DNA of 64,000 nucleotides from Ornithinimicrobium sp. INDO-MA30-4 (lineage in GTDB: Bacteria > Actinomycetota > Actinomycetes > Actinomycetales > Dermatophilaceae), in assembly GCF_021535045.1 (NCBI RefSeq), contig NZ_CP091056.1, positions 310,001 through 374,000 of the forward strand, given 5' to 3'. Shown here in pieces: positions 1-10,875 of this stretch (positions are counted from its first letter, which is position 1; every line of letters begins with the position of its first letter). The notes below the pieces were generated by a model. It was given only the letters and a program-made list of their open reading frames with translations. It did not search any database and had not been told where the DNA came from. Made by a program: the position numbers and the translations under genes.

Positions 1-66
1 CCCGGTGTCCAAGATGACCGAGCCCATGCCTGACTGAGGTTCGTAGGTGTGCACGCTTGCCTGCAT
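1..66 (-). CDS. Conserved hypothetical protein, partial (5' end only)
   Basis: Twenty-two codons run off the left window edge from an ATG at position 66. The visible N-terminus begins MQASVHTYEPQSGMGSV. From memory, actinobacterial genomes often carry a short protein of unknown function with a similar opening beside the F420 guanylyltransferase gene, so this is probably that family, but too little is visible to test it. It lies 25 bp downstream of cofC on the same strand and is probably co-transcribed with it. No function is assigned. Confidence 0.5.
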   Translation of the reverse strand, partial: MQASVHTYEPQSGMGSVILDTG

Positions 67-91
67 ACGCCACACCCTAGGACAGGCAGGT

Positions 92-699
92 CTACAGTGC
101 GGCCGGCCAAGCGGCAGCAGTTCTTGGCCCCACTCAAGCGCTCGGGCTTGGACCAAGTCTTCGGCGCGATCGACATCACGCTGAAGGTGGGGCAACTCAA
201 GTTGCAGTGGGGTAGCCCAGGTCGCATGCTTCGCCGCTGAACCTGGCCCGAAGCTGGGGCTGATCATCGGGTCCTGGCTCGTGAGGAGCACCGTCCCGGT
301 GCCCTCGGCGTCAGCCAAGAGAGACGCCGAATGGTGACGCGCAGCGGCCAGGGCTTTCGTTAAGTCTTCCGGCCGAAGCGCCGGCACATCTGCCAAGAGA
401 ACGGCTACTGGGCCTGCTGGCACGTTTGCCAACCCGGCGATGATGGCTTCGTTCAGGCCGGCCTGCGGGTCCGCGACCGTGCGGATGCGATGTTCGTCAG
501 CGAACTTGGTGAGATAGCTGTCGTTGGAGACGAGAAATATGCGGGGAGCCGGGACAAGTTCGAGTGCCACGCTCAGCACGTCCATCGCCATTGCTCGGAC
601 AAAAGCGGGCTTGTCGAGCGAGAGTGGCGTGATAAGTCGAGACTTCGCGGCGTCGGCCTCTTTGACCGGGATCACGAGCGACCAGGGAATCGGCATCAT
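92..699 (-). CDS. cofC: 2-phospho-L-lactate / phosphoenolpyruvate guanylyltransferase (F420 biosynthesis)
   Basis: The enzyme joins GTP to 2-phospho-L-lactate or, in actinobacteria (where it is called FbiD), to phosphoenolpyruvate, giving the guanylated precursor of the deazaflavin cofactor F420. About 202 residues, cytoplasmic. The N-terminus reads WSLVIPVKEADAAKSRL, matching the nucleotidyltransferase loop of this family, followed by LVSND, DPQAGLNEAI and LLADVPAL in the expected order. The start is one of two adjacent ATGs at 699 and 696. The frame breaks near 130, where one base appears to be missing; the other frame then gives the usual GPRTAAAWPAAL ending and a stop at 92. Without that correction the frame runs into the next gene. 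It is divergent from plsC, with 62 bp between them. Family assignment is firm; the substrate is inferred from the phylum. Confidence 0.8.
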
Positions 700-761
700 C
701 ACGGCATCATTCTGGCCTATGGCCCGAGAAAGTCTGATGTTTCGCCGCCTGTGATGACAAG

Positions 762-1526
762 ATGGCAGGCGTGAAGAAGCAGCCCGCCCGGACAGCAGCC
801 CCGAAGCCTTACAAGTTTGTCGTCGCGGGAGTGCGCCCTCTCCTGCAGGGGATCACCCGGCGCGATTGGCATGGAGGCGAAAACTTGCCTGCTTCAGGCG
901 GCTTCATCGTGGCAGCCAACCATGTGTCCGAGATTGACCCCTTCACGGTGGCTCACTTCCTGGTGGACCATGGCTGTCCGCCGATGTTCTTGGCAAAATC
1001 GTCGCTCTTTGAGATCCCCGTGGCAGGTAAGGCGCTGAGTCACCTAGGGCAGGTGCCGGTCTATCGAGGCACTCGCAAGGCTGCGAACTCGCTCGCGGCT
1101 GCGGAAGAAGCGATCCGAACCGGTCATTGCGTGGTGATCATGCCTGAAGGCACGCTCACTCGTGATCCCGACCTGTGGCCGATGAAGGCGCACACGGGAG
1201 TGGGGCGCCTCGCCCTGCGGACCGGAGCTCCCGTCATACCCATTGGGCAGTGGGGTGCCCACGAATTGCTCGCTCCCTATGCCCGCCGGCCCACCAACCT
1301 CCTTAAGCGTCCAGTGATCCATGTTTCGGCCGGTCCGGCCGTTGATCTCAGTGACCTGGCCGGTCAAGCCCATCGCAGCAGCGCCATTTCTACGGCAACT
1401 GGGCGAATTATGGCTGGCGTCACCGCGCAAGTAGCCCGGTTTAGGTCCGAAGAGCCGCCGAGTGCGCCGTTTGATCGGTTCGCGCAGGACTCCACCAACA
1501 ATGACGCGACGGAATCTAATGACTAA
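762..1526 (+). CDS. plsC: 1-acyl-sn-glycerol-3-phosphate acyltransferase
   Basis: This enzyme acylates the sn-2 position of lysophosphatidic acid to make phosphatidic acid, the second acyl step of phospholipid synthesis, at the inner face of the membrane. It is 254 residues and unbroken. The acyltransferase signature NHVSEIDP is at about residues 53-60, with the catalytic His and Asp, and the glycerol-phosphate binding PEGT is at about 128-131, followed by IPIGQWG. The tail after about residue 225 is Ser/Asp-rich and unlikely to be part of the fold. It overlaps the gpsA start by 8 bp, so the two are translationally coupled; gpsA supplies the glycerol-3-phosphate backbone. Actinobacterial genomes carry several paralogues and the exact lipid substrate cannot be told from sequence. 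Confidence 0.88.
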   Translation: MAGVKKQPARTAAPKPYKFVVAGVRPLLQGITRRDWHGGENLPASGGFIVAANHVSEIDPFTVAHFLVDHGCPPMFLAKSSLFEIPVAGKALSHLGQVPVYRGTRKAANSLAAAEEAIRTGHCVVIMPEGTLTRDPDLWPMKAHTGVGRLALRTGAPVIPIGQWGAHELLAPYARRPTNLLKRPVIHVSAGPAVDLSDLAGQAHRSSAISTATGRIMAGVTAQVARFRSEEPPSAPFDRFAQDSTNNDATESND

Positions 1527-2521
1527 GCGAGTTGCGGTCATGGGTGCTGGCTCATGGGGCACTGCCTATGCGGCGATCGTGGCGGATGTAGGCCATGAGG
1601 TCACCATCTATGCCCGACGACCAGAAGTGGCCGACAGGATCAACAAGCAGCATCGAAATCCGGACTACCTGCCTGACTTGGTGCTGCCCCCACTATTCGG
1701 GCCACCAGCGACCCGCGCGAGGCGGCCAGTGAAGCCGATGCAGTGATCTTGGCTGTGCCCTCCCAGTCCCTGCGTGGCAACCTCGAAGCGTGGGGTGATT
1801 GCCTGCCATCAGGTGCCCTGGTTGTCTCGCTGATGAAGGGCATTGAACTGGGCACCGGAATGCGGATGAGTGAGGTCATCCAAGAGTCGGGTGCCGTGGA
1901 TCAAAGCCGCATCGTGGTTGTCTCGGGCCCGAACCTGTTCAAGGAGATTGCGGCCAAACAACCGGCTGCGTCGGTCGTTGCTGCGTCAGACATTGAAGCC
2001 GCGGAAGCCATCGCCGCGATTAGTGCAGCACCCTACTTTCGCCCGTACACCCAAACCGATGTGATCGGCACCGAAATCGGGGAGCGGTGAAGAACGTGAT
2101 CGCTCTTGCAGTCGGCATGGCCGAGGGCCTTGGCTACGGGGACAACACGAAGTCCAGCATCATCACTCGAGGGTTGGCTGAGACAGCGCGTCTCGGAGCG
2201 GCACTGGGAGCAGACCCAGCGACCTTGATGGGCCTCGCGGGCGTCGGCGACCTGATTGCGACGTGCATGTCGCCGCTATCGCGCAACCACACCGTTGGTG
2301 TGGGACTCGGGCAAGGCCTCAGTCTCGCCGAGTTAAGCGCTCGCAAGCACCAGACGGCCGAAGGGGTTAAGTCGTGTCGCTCCGTGCTGGACTTGGCAAC
2401 GAGGCATGGTGTCGAAGTGCCGATTTGCGCTGGAGTGACCGCGGTCGTCGAAGAAGGCATGGCCCCCTCAGCGCTGGCTGATGGGCTGATGGCCCGCGCG
2501 CGCAAACACGAGCAAGCCTGA
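1519..2521 (+). CDS. gpsA: NAD(P)-dependent glycerol-3-phosphate dehydrogenase (two frame breaks)
   Basis: GpsA reduces dihydroxyacetone phosphate to sn-glycerol-3-phosphate for phospholipid synthesis. The reconstructed protein is about 334 residues, the normal family length. The Rossmann motif [14 protein letters not shown] opens the protein, and the C-terminal half carries [19 protein letters not shown] with the conserved catalytic lysine, then TRGLAE and GVGDLIATC. The frame changes at 1687-1691, a C run one base short, and at 2079-2082, a G run one base short (GTEIGGAVKN expected). The ATG at 1519 overlaps the end of plsC. Both halves are fully conserved, so I treat the breaks as sequence errors and the gene as functional. 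Confidence 0.88.
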
Positions 2522-2568
2522 CCCTGGGTGCTGCGTCTGCCCCTGATCTCCCGATAGGCTCAATCTTG

Positions 2569-3703
2569 ATGACTAGTCACTCGGATCAAAACACCTCGAC
2601 CGGCTCACGGGTGCGGGTTGCCCTCATTTTTGGTGGGCGCTCAACGGAGCATTCGGTCTCTTGTGCGACAGCGGCCAGCGTGCTGACGGCCATCGACCGC
2701 ACCCGGTATGACGTGGTGCCTATTGGCATCACGCCGCAGGGCCAATGGGTGCTCGTTGATGACGACCCCAGTGCGCTAGAGATTCGTGAACGGCAGTTGC
2801 CGCAGGTCGCTGATACTGGCGCTCACGTGTTTGTGCCAATGGGTGGTGCCGATCGGCACTGGCGCATTCGCCGCGATGGCCAGTGGGAAGGCCTGGGCGA
2901 AATTGATGTCGTCTTCCCGCTCCTGCATGGACCCTTCGGCGAAGACGGCACAGTCCAGGGGCTTCTTGAAGTCGCCGACGTGAAGTATGTCGGCTGTGGC
3001 GTGTTGGCCTCGGCGGCCATGATGGACAAGCACGTGATGAAGGTGTTGTTTGCCTCTGCTGGCCTGCCGATGGGGCCATTCGAAGTCATCACAGCGGCTC
3101 AGTGGCAGCGGGACGCTCCGGCGGCAATGGAGCGAGTGAACGAGTTGGGGTTCCCCGTGTTCGTGAAGCCGGCCCGGGCTGGCTCGTCGGTCGGAATTTC
3201 GCGGGTGGCCGACGCAAGCGAGCTGCAGGCGGCGATCGAGGCTGCACACCAGCACGACCAAAGGTTGTCGTCGAAGCCGGCATCGACGGGCGTGAGGTCG
3301 AGTGCGGCGTGCTGCAGGCGCACGGCAATGCTGCGCCTCGGGTGAGCCAAATCGGTGAGATCAACGTGGTCTCGGGCCATGAGTTCTATGACTTTGAGGC
3401 AAAGTATCTCGACTCGGCCAACGTGGAGCTAGCGTGCCCCACCGAATTGCCTGAAAAGGCTCGCGAGGAAATGCAGCGAATTGCGTCGATTGCCTTTGAC
3501 GTGGCTGGCTGTGAGGGCTTGGCCCGAGTGGACTGCTTTTACACCGAGGACGGCGAGGTGCTGATCAACGAGATCAACACCATGCCCGGCTTTACCCCTT
3601 GGTCAATGTATCCAGCAGTGTGGGCGGCGAGTGGCCTGCCCTATCCAGACCTGATCGATGAGTTGATCACCCTGGCTCTTGAGCGCCCCTGGGCTTGCGC
3701 TAA
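2569..3703 (+). CDS. ddl: D-alanine--D-alanine ligase (frame breaks)
   Basis: Ddl condenses two D-alanines with ATP to give the dipeptide that ends the peptidoglycan stem; it is cytoplasmic. The N-terminus has ALIFGGRSTEHSVS, then PLLHGPFGEDGTVQGLLE, FVKPARAGSSVGIS in the ATP grasp and INEINTMPGFTPWSMYP at the Mg site. The frame breaks near 3260 (AAHQHD to PKVVVEAGID) and near 3690, where restoring one C gives the usual ending ALERPLGLR with a stop at 3701-3703. Without the second correction the frame would run to 3773, into the opposite-strand gene. A TTG at 2566 precedes the ATG at 2569; I prefer the ATG. The gene order ddl, DUF3515, Lrp, thiL is typical of actinobacteria. Confidence 0.87.
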
Positions 3704-3707
3704 GCCG

Positions 3708-4153
3708 CTAACTGCAGCGGCGATCGCCCTGGTCGACCATCATCGCCACGTCCGTAAAGGCGGGCATAAGTAGTGCCTGTGGCTCGTAGTCATCTGGCAC
3801 CAGCACCTCTAGGGCAGGGCTACGGCCGTAGGTCGTGAACTGCACGCCGTCCTCAAGTTCCGTCGCGACCCAGTCAACGCCGTCGATATCGAGGCACTGA
3901 TCGGTGGTCGGGCCGGGAATGGGCCTCCGCATCGGGCAATGATGGCTGGCTCGCCCCAGGCCGCCACTGAGGTGGACTCCACCGCAGTGACCACGGGTTC
4001 TTGACCGGCGACTCTGGCTGGCCAGGCATCGGCGACAAAGTCACAACTGCCATCGTCAGCACCCTCATAGGGAGCAACCTTGATGGCGCTAGTGCAGCCG
4101 GTGAGCACCAGAGCGAGGCAGGTTAGCGCCCCGAGTCGTGAACGACGGTGCAC
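3708..4153 (-). CDS. DUF3515-type lipoprotein of unknown function (one frame break)
   Basis: The GTG at 4153 starts a short basic region, then a hydrophobic stretch ending LVLTGC, which reads as a lipoprotein signal with the acylated Cys. The mature part includes CDFVADAWP, AAWGEPAIIARCGGP and VPDDYEPQALLMPAF, which I recognise as the DUF3515 family of small secreted actinobacterial proteins with conserved cysteines. The frame breaks near 3920, where one base is missing from the run between CGG and PIPGPTTDQC. It converges on ddl with 4 bp between the stops and overlaps the end of the Lrp-like gene upstream, so it is translated from the same minus-strand message. The role is unknown; it is presumably extracytoplasmic. 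Confidence 0.72.
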
Positions 4154-4364
4154 GTGGTGGTCCTTGTCATGTGGGGCACATCCTGGATCTTGGCGATCAC
4201 CAGTCGGCCTAGGTCGTCCACCGTGGGGGCCTGCACGTGAGCAATAACATCGTAGGGCCCGTGACATCCTGGGCGCTCAGCACGCCATCAACGCCGGAGA
4301 TCGCCCTCGCCACCGAAGATGACTTGCCGACTTCGGTCTGAATCAAAATGTAGGCCTCGACCAT
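4123..4364 (-). CDS. Lrp/AsnC-type stand-alone ligand-binding domain protein (one frame break)
   Basis: About 80 residues, matching the alpha-beta RAM domain of the Lrp/AsnC family without the DNA-binding helix-turn-helix. It begins MVEAYILIQTEVGKSS, continues with DVTGPYDVIAHVQAP and ends in THR-rich MTRTTTCTVVHDSGR. A good ribosome site, GGAG, lies about 9 bases before the ATG at 4364. The frame breaks near 4257, where a run of three G on the plus strand should be four. Stand-alone RAM proteins can bind amino acids and modulate partner regulators; in actinobacteria this one sits beside thiL and DUF3515, but no partner is known to me. It overlaps the downstream gene by about 30 bp. Confidence 0.75.
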
Positions 4365-4444
4365 GACAGGCTCCTGGTTCGTTTCGGTCCATCGTCGCCC
4401 ATAGTGGACGATGGCAATCACGCTATCGCGGATGAGGAGTAGGA

Positions 4445-5453
4445 ATGCCAGAGCAGGACGATGCTCAAGCGCGGGGACAAGTGGTCACCTTGGGCGAGTT
4501 GGGGGAGTCGGGGATCCTCCGCGAGGTTTTGCGCGGCTAGGGCCGGGCCGCGAGGCAACATCTGCCGAAGTTGGGCCAGGAGACGACGCCGCGGTCCACG
4601 ACATCTCGGGGCCGGTGATCGCCACGACCGACGCAATGGTTCGGGGTCGTGATTGGCTGGATCAGTGGTCGACTGGCCACGACGTAGGGGTCAAGTGGTC
4701 ACCCAGAACCTTGCCGACATATCGGCGATGGGTGGAGTGCCCACCGGGATTCTGGTGACTCTGATCGCCCCGGCTGACCTCAGCGTCTCGTGGGCGATGG
4801 ACTTCACCGAGGGGCTTTCGCAGGCGTGCCAGGCGGCCGGAGTGGCTGTCTTAGGCGGAGACCTGTCATCGTCGCTTGGCGAAGTTGTGGTGAGCGTGAC
4901 CGCTTTGGGTGTGTTGACCGAGCACGGGACTGTTCTGCGCTCTGGGGCGCAAGCCGGAGATGTCCTAGCAGTCTCGGGGCCGCTAGGCCGTTCGGCTGCC
5001 GGCTGGGACCTCCTGCAGCGTTCTGACACCGGGTGGTGGCCACCAGAGTCCGAAGGGGCTACTGCAGCCGACTGGGTGGGCTTCCACTGCGCGCCCAGTG
5101 TCGATTTCACTCAGGGAAGTCTGGCAGCCAAACATGGGGCAACGTCCATGCTTGATGTCTCGGATGGGTTGGGGCGAGACGCGCGGCGAATTGCCGAAGC
5201 AAGCCAGGTGGACATTGACCTCGAGGAGTCTGCAATCCAAGCGATGGCTTCGCGCTTCGCTGGCGTGTTAGGCAGCCAGGCGGCATTGAGCCATGTGCTC
5301 GGTGGTGGCGAAGAGCATGAACTCCTGGCCACTTTTGCCAATGCAGCCACCGTGCCATCGGGCTGGACGGTGATCGGTGCAGTTCGCTCGGTCCAGGAAG
5401 TCAGCGATGGCGACCAGCGCATACCCGCGGTGTATTGGGCGGGAAGCCGCTAG
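4445..5453 (+). CDS. thiL: Thiamine-monophosphate kinase (two frame breaks)
   Basis: ThiL phosphorylates thiamine monophosphate with ATP to thiamine diphosphate, the active cofactor. Reconstructed length is about 336 residues. The opening LGELGESGILREVL is followed by GPGDDAAV, the PurM-like ATP-binding Asp pair, then IATTDAMVRGRDW, QNLADISAMGG, GGDLSSS and LDVSDGLGRDARRIAE. The frame breaks near 4530 (one G missing before CGCGG) and near 4693 (DVGVK to VVTQNLAD). AGGAGT lies just before the ATG at 4445. It is divergent from the Lrp-like gene, with about 80 bp between that holds both start regions. A bidirectional terminator follows at 5514-5546. Confidence 0.88.
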
Positions 5454-5513
5454 AAAATCTGGGCTGGGACCATTTTGAAGGCTCAACTGTGTAGTGGGCA
5501 GGGCCGGAGGCAC

Positions 5514-5546
5514 AAAAAGACCGACGTCAGATGACGTCGGCCTTTT
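5514..5546. terminator. Bidirectional intrinsic terminator between thiL and rpmB
   Basis: The arms CCGACGTCA and TGACGTCGG form a 9-bp stem at 5521-5540 with a very short loop, flanked by an A run on the left and CCTTTT on the right. The A and T tracts allow it to end transcription from both sides, and it lies between two convergent genes (thiL and rpmB). Confidence 0.85.
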
Positions 5547-5558
5547 CGTTGCAAGTTG

Positions 5559-5750
5559 TCAGCGAGTAACTTTGCCTGCCTTGAGGCAGGAAGTGCACGC
5601 GTTGATGCGCTTCGGGGTCGATCCGCTTCCGACCATTGCGCGAACGCGCTGGATGTTCGGGTTCCAACGACGCTTAGTGCGGCGGTGAGAGTGCGAGATG
5701 CTGTGACCGAAGCTCGGTCCCTTGCCGCAGACGTCGCAAGTGGCAGCCAC
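5559..5750 (-). CDS. rpmB: 50S ribosomal protein bL28, zinc-binding form
   Basis: Sixty-three residues, starting at a GTG at 5750 with AGGAGAC upstream. It has the family sequence [18 protein letters not shown], then [12 protein letters not shown] and a C-terminal [10 protein letters not shown]. The two Cys pairs (CDVC and CTSC) make this the C+ form, which holds a zinc ion; a C- copy that is expressed under zinc starvation would be elsewhere. It is a component of the large ribosomal subunit. It is the only gene on the minus strand here and is divergent from yjbQ, with 120 bp between them. Confidence 0.95.
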   Translation of the reverse strand: MAATCDVCGKGPSFGHSISHSHRRTKRRWNPNIQRVRAMVGSGSTPKRINACTSCLKAGKVTR

Positions 5751-5870
5751 GGTGTCTCCTGAAGTAGTTGTTGTTTTCGGGCAACCCCAGGCCGCGAACG
5801 GCATCCGGGGAACCGGTCGATCGTAGCCGAGAAGGTGGTGACCCCCCAAATTGACCATCCCTGACACCAT

Positions 5871-6290
5871 ATGAGCATGCAGACCACGACTCTACGAGTG
5901 CACACCGGGTCAACCGAGGTTGTGCAAGACCTCACCCGTGAGTGTGCCCAGTTCGCCGGCGATGCCCGCGGCGATGGCCTCCTCCAAATCTTCGTCCCAC
6001 ATGCGACAGCTGGCGTTGCCATTCTCGAGGTGGGAGCCCGCAGCGATGACGATCTGCTCGCCGCGCTGGAGGAGTTGCTGCCTCGCGACGACCGATGGCT
6101 ACACCGTCACGGGTCGGACGGGCACGGCCGCTCGCACGTCATGCCAGCGATCATTGCGCCATCGATGACCGTCCCGGTGGTTGACGGGCAGTTGCTGTTG
6201 GGCACGTGGCAAAGCATTTGCTTGGTAGATCTCAACGTGGATAACCCCGTTCGGGAAGTCCACCTGTCGATGATGCTCAGCGCCGGATAA
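5871..6290 (+). CDS. yjbQ: YjbQ/UPF0047 family protein
   Basis: A 139-residue protein of the secondary thiamine-phosphate synthase-like family (YjbQ). Motifs seen are [10 protein letters not shown] near residues 41-50, [12 protein letters not shown] with several metal-binding His near 98-109, and [14 protein letters not shown]. Members are small trimeric proteins; the E. coli protein shows weak thiamine phosphate synthase activity, but the real role is not settled. Two in-frame ATGs lie at 5871 and 5877. It is followed 12 bp downstream by the DAK2 gene. It is unbroken. Confidence 0.85.
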   Translation: MSMQTTTLRVHTGSTEVVQDLTRECAQFAGDARGDGLLQIFVPHATAGVAILEVGARSDDDLLAALEELLPRDDRWLHRHGSDGHGRSHVMPAIIAPSMTVPVVDGQLLLGTWQSICLVDLNVDNPVREVHLSMMLSAG

Positions 6291-6302
6291 TCTCCTAGCA
6301 CC

Positions 6303-8005
6303 ATGTCAGAAACTCAACTCGACCTCGCGGCCGCCCACCGGTGGGCCCTGAGCGCGCATGCCCTGCTCGATGAGGCTTGCGCCAGGATCAATGAGTTGAA
6401 CGTGTTCCCGGTGCCCGATGCCGACACCGGCACCAATCTCTTCCTCACCTTCGATGGCGCCCTTCAGTATGTCCGTAGTCACGACTCGCTGATGAGCGAG
6501 CCGTTGACGCTGGCCCAGGGCTTGGAGTTGCTTGCCCGAGGCATGCTGCTCTCTGCCCGCGGTAACTCGGGGTGATCCTGAGCCAACTAGCGGCGGGTAT
6601 GTCCGAGGAGGTGGTGCTTAGTCAAGAGGCCTCTGGCAGCATCGTGACCGAATTGGATGCCCCAATGCTGGCCGCCTCGTTTGAGCGCGCTGCCGACTTG
6701 GCCTGGGCCGGAGTGGCCCGCCCCGTTGAAGGCACGATCTTAAGTGTGGCGAGGGCGGCCGCACAGGGATCCCGGCGGCTGCCGATGAAGGTCAGGACCT
6801 GCACCAGATCGCCGAAGCCGCATTGCGGGCCGGCTCGGATGCTCTGTCGCATACTCCCGAGCAGTTGCCTAACCTGGCCAGGGCTGGCGTCGTGGATGCC
6901 GGCGGTGCCGGGTTGTTGCTGGTCATCGAGGCTCTTGAGGGCGTCTTGGCCGGCAGATCTGCTCAAGATGCGCGGCGGGTGCCGACGTGGTGGACCGAAG
7001 AAATTGCCCATCGACCGCCAGAGGCGAACGTCGCCATCACTGTCGATGGTGACTCGCACTGCGATCACAGTGATGGGGCGTTCGAGGTGATGTATCTACT
7101 CGAAGGCTCCGACCCAGAAAGCGCCCATCGGCTGCGGCAGCACCTGGTGCGAGTTGGTGCCTCGGTGCTCGTGGTCGGTGGACCCACCCAATGGCGCGTG
7201 CACGTTCACCTGGACGACCCTCGGCAAGCGTTAGAAGCGGGGGCCCTGGCTGGCAGGGTCACCAACGTGACAACCAGTGCTTGACTCCGTCGGGTGGTGC
7301 CGAGACCTACGAAGCCATCGAGACCGCCGCCCAGCCCAGCGTCGGAGTCGTAGCCTGCGCGGCTGGTGCAGGCCTTGAGTCGGCGTTTTCGCGTGCAGGG
7401 GCTGAAACCGTCAAGTCACACGTGGGCGCGCGGGCCTCGACTGGGCAACTGCTCAGCGCGATCCGGGCCGTGCGGGCCACCGATGTGTTGGTGCTGCCGA
7501 ATGACCCGGACACCATCCTGGTGGCGCAGGCCGCAGCGCGGGCGGCCCGCAACGAAGGGCTGTCGGTGCGTGTTTTGCCGACCCGGGCCGCAGTGCAGGG
7601 CTTGGCCGCGCTCGCGGTGTGGGATCCGCAAGCACCCGTTGAATCAGCCTTGGAGGGAATGGCTGAAGCTGCTGGTGAGGTCACCTACGGCTCGGTCGTT
7701 CAGGCCGGCGAAAATGGGGAAACTCCGGCTGGTCGGGTGCAACGCGGACAATGGCTCGCCTTCGTCAGCGGGGAGGTCGTCGCTGTCAGCAAGGGTCAGG
7801 GCAGGCGCTGAAGAAGGTCCTGCGCGCCGCTGAAGCAGCGCACGCCGGACCCGTGGAGATCTTGACGGTGATCGCTGGCCAGCCGGCTGAGTTCGACGTA
7901 GCCGAACCGCGAGTGACTAAGTGGGGCAAGGCCCATTCGGAGGTCTCGATTGAATGGCTTACCGGGGGACAGCCAACCTTTGCGTGGCTGGTGGGGATGG
8001 AATGA
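6303..8005 (+). CDS. DAK2-domain kinase-like protein, FakA/YloV type (about four frame breaks)
   Basis: Reconstructed at about 568 residues. The N-terminal DAK2 (DhaL-like) domain shows the Mg-nucleotide motif FPVPDADTGTNLFLTF and SARGNSGVILSQ; the C-terminal part carries VVACAAGAGLESAF and PNDPDTILVAQAA, the DegV-like region of this family. In Firmicutes the homologue FakA phosphorylates FakB-bound fatty acids. In actinobacteria the gene normally sits between rpmB and recG, as here. The substrate is not known in this group. Frames break near 6572 (G run one short), 6768, about 7270-7290 and about 7795. The stop overlaps the recG start (ATGA). Separate 'genes' predicted in this stretch would be artefacts of the breaks. 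Confidence 0.8.
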
Positions 8006-10234
8006 CGCGACACCTGCATTCGGTCCCCAACGACCCAGACGCTCCAGATCCAGCCCTGACTCGGGATTCGGGGCTGCGGAGCATTTGGGGCGTTCTGCCG
8101 CTACCTGGGCCAAGGCCAAAGAGATTTCTACGGTTGGCCAACTGTTGGACTATTTGCCGCGGACATACCTTGATCCAACCCGACCATCGAATTTTGATGA
8201 GGTGGATGAGGGTGAGGACGTCGTGGTGGTGGCCACCGTAATGAATGCCAAAACCCGCCCCATGCGCCAACGCCGAGGCAGCATGTTTGTCGCCACGATT
8301 CAGGATGAACAGGGTGGCGAGCTCGACCTCACCTTTTTAGCCCGTATGGGCACGAACGCCAGCTGACTCCGGGGCGCCGCGTGGTCTGCTCGGGCACCGT
8401 CAGCAGCTTTGGGAGACGTCGGCAACTGACCCACCCCGACTATCAGGTTCTCGGCAATGCTGGGGACGCCCAATCCACCTCCGTGGTCCTGCGCGATGGC
8501 CTCATCCCGGTCTATCCGGGAGTCAAGGGTATGAGCGCGATCAAAGTGCTGGCTTCGATGGACCTGGCACTGCATGCAGCCCAGGACCTCCAAGACCCGT
8601 TGCCGCCCGAGGTCCTGGACGCACGCAAACTGCCCACCCTCGCCCAGGCATACCGAATGGTGCATCAGCCACAAACTGCGACCGAGCATCGTTTAGGTCT
8701 GAAGAGGTTGAAGTACCAAGAGGCCTTCACCATCCAGGCGACATTGGCCCACCGCAGGCAAGCGAGTTACCGACAACCAGCAGTGGCCCGCCCGCCTCGC
8801 GAAGGTGGTTTGGCAGAGGCGTTTCGTGGGTCTTTGCCCTTTGAGTTGACGCAAGGGCAGAGCGCGGTCGGCGAGGAACTCAGCGCGGATCTGTCGAAGG
8901 AGTTGCCGATGAATCGGCTGCTCCAAGGTGAGGTTGGCTCGGGCAAAACGATCGTGGCGCTGTTGGCGATGTTGCAGGTGATTGATGCTGGGGGCAGGCC
9001 GCGCTTTTGGCTCCCACGGAGGTGCTTGCCGCGCAGCATCACCGCTCTATCGTCTCGATGTTGGGTTCGCTCGCTCACGGTGGACTCTTTGCGGACACGG
9101 TGGGCAGCACCCGCGTGGCGCTACTCACCGGCAGCCAAAACACTGCTGGCCGCAAGGAAAATATGCTGCTCGCTGCCAGTGGAGAGGCAGGCATTGTGAT
9201 CGGCACACACGCCCTCATCCAGGACAAAGTGCAGTTTGCCGACCTGGGCCTGGTCGTCGTCGATGAGCAGCACCGGTTTGGCGTTGAGCAACGCGATGCA
9301 CTGCGCCAAAAGGCGTCATCTGCGCCGCACGTTTTGGTGATGACGGCAACGCCGATCCCACGCACCGTGGCCATGACGGTGTACGGCGACATGGAGGTGT
9401 CGACGCTGCGGGAGTTGCCCGGCGGGCGCAAACCCATCAGTTCCCATGTCGTCAGCGGCGAGAAGACGCACTGGATTGCCCGGATGTGGGAGCGCGTCGC
9501 CGAGGAAGCAGCCCAAGGCAACCAGGTGTATGTCGTGTGCCCCCGGATCGGCAGCGAAGATGACCCTGACTTGGAGGCGCCAGGCGGCCCCGGGGAGCCG
9601 ATCGCCGTAGGTCCCGACGAGAGCGCGCCCTGCACTCGGTCGATCAAGTGAGCCGCAGTCTGAAGGCGCTGCCAGCCACTCGCAATCTGCGGATCGACTC
9701 CTTGCACGGGCGCATGGTGCCAGCCGACAAAGAAGCAGTCATGACGTCATTTGCCGCCGGCGACATTGATGTCTTGGTCTCAACCACGGTGATCGAAGTT
9801 GGCGTGGACGTGCCCAATGCAACCGTGATGGTGATCTTGGATGCCGACCGTTTTGGTATCTCTCAACTGCACCAACTGAGGGGTCGCGTCGGACGTGGCG
9901 GCAAGGCTGGGTTGTGCCTGCTCGTCAGCCAGCAGCCTGATGGGCCCGCTCAAGAGCGGCTGGATGCGGTCGCTGCTACCAACGATGGATTCGAGTTAGC
10001 TCGGGTCGACGTTGAGCAGCGCCGCGAGGGGGACGTGCTTGGCGCGTCACAGAGCGGCGGGCGGAGCGCGATTCGCTTCCTGCGACTCGTCAAGGACGAA
10101 GCGCTGATTGTTGAGGCGCACGAAGACGCCTGGCAAGTGGTGAATGACGATCCTGACCTGGACAAACACCCCTGCTGCGTCAGGACTTGGCGCGACTGGA
10201 CGCTGAGCGTGCCGAATTCTTGGAGCGTGGCTAG
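8002..10234 (+). CDS. recG: ATP-dependent DNA helicase RecG (about five frame breaks)
   Basis: RecG remodels stalled replication forks and branch-migrates Holliday junctions. Reconstructed length is about 745 residues. The N-terminal wedge region has VGQLLDYLPRTYLDP, and the helicase core shows Walker A GEVGSGKTIVALLAM, motif DEQHRFG, MTATPIPRT and QLRGRVGRG, then the C-terminal DLARLDAERAEFLERG. Frames break near 8088 (AGCATTTGGGG, one T short), 8335 (T run one short), 8996, about 9612 and 10170 (C run one short, which restores HPLLRQDL). The start overlaps the DAK2 gene by 4 bp. All helicase motifs are present, so the gene is probably intact in the cell. Confidence 0.88.
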
Positions 10235-10270
10235 AGCGATCTGAAAGCCAAGATCTGCCACCATGTCGGG

Positions 10271-10875
10271 GTGACACGGATCATTTCTGGCTCCGCTGGC
10301 GGGCGCCGTTTAGCAACGCCCCGTGGCGACGGCACCAGGCCAACGACTGATCGAGCCCGCGAAGCGCTGTTCTCTCGCCTTGCGGCGATGACCGAAATTG
10401 ACGAGGCGTGGGCGCTGGATTTGTATGCCGGGTCGGGGGCCTTTGGCCTGGAGTTGGCCTCGCGAGGAGCGACCCGCGTGCTGTGCGTGGAGAGTAATCG
10501 TGTGGCGAGCCAGGTGATTCAGCGCAACGCCCGCGACTTGGAGTTGCCGATGGTCAAAGTTGCCGCGGAAAAGGTGCTGCGGGTGCTTGAACGGGGACCA
10601 GCCGAGGGTGGGTTTGACCACCCGGAGCGGCCGGGGGCAGACATAATTTGGCGGACCCGCCCTACCCGCTCAGCGAGGCTGAGGTTGCTGACGTGATTGC
10701 TGCTATTGCGGCGGGCGGCTGGCTCGCACCCGACGGTGTCTTTGTCTTGGAGCGATCAACGCGCAGCCCGGCGCCCCAATGGCCAGAGGGCTGGGCAGCG
10801 GTCGCGAGCCCCGCCTATGGTGAGACCACATTGCATTTTGCGCAGCGAGAATCCGACGGAGAGGTCGCACCATGA
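10271..10875 (+). CDS. rsmD: 16S rRNA (guanine966-N2)-methyltransferase (one frame break)
   Basis: RsmD methylates G966 of 16S rRNA in the small subunit. About 201 residues from a GTG at 10271. The opening MTRIISGSAGGRRLATPRG and TRPTTDRAREALFSRL are diagnostic; LDLYAGSGAFGLE binds S-adenosylmethionine, and the catalytic ADPPYP follows a frame break at about 10646, where one T is missing (DIIL then ADPPYP). The stop overlaps the coaD start. The recG-rsmD-coaD order is conserved across bacteria. Confidence 0.88.

Noticed and set aside
3693-3773. A 22-residue C-terminal extension of Ddl overlapping the opposite gene
   Set aside because: Restoring one C gives the family's usual ending PLGLR and a stop at 3703; the extension is the shadow of DUF3515.
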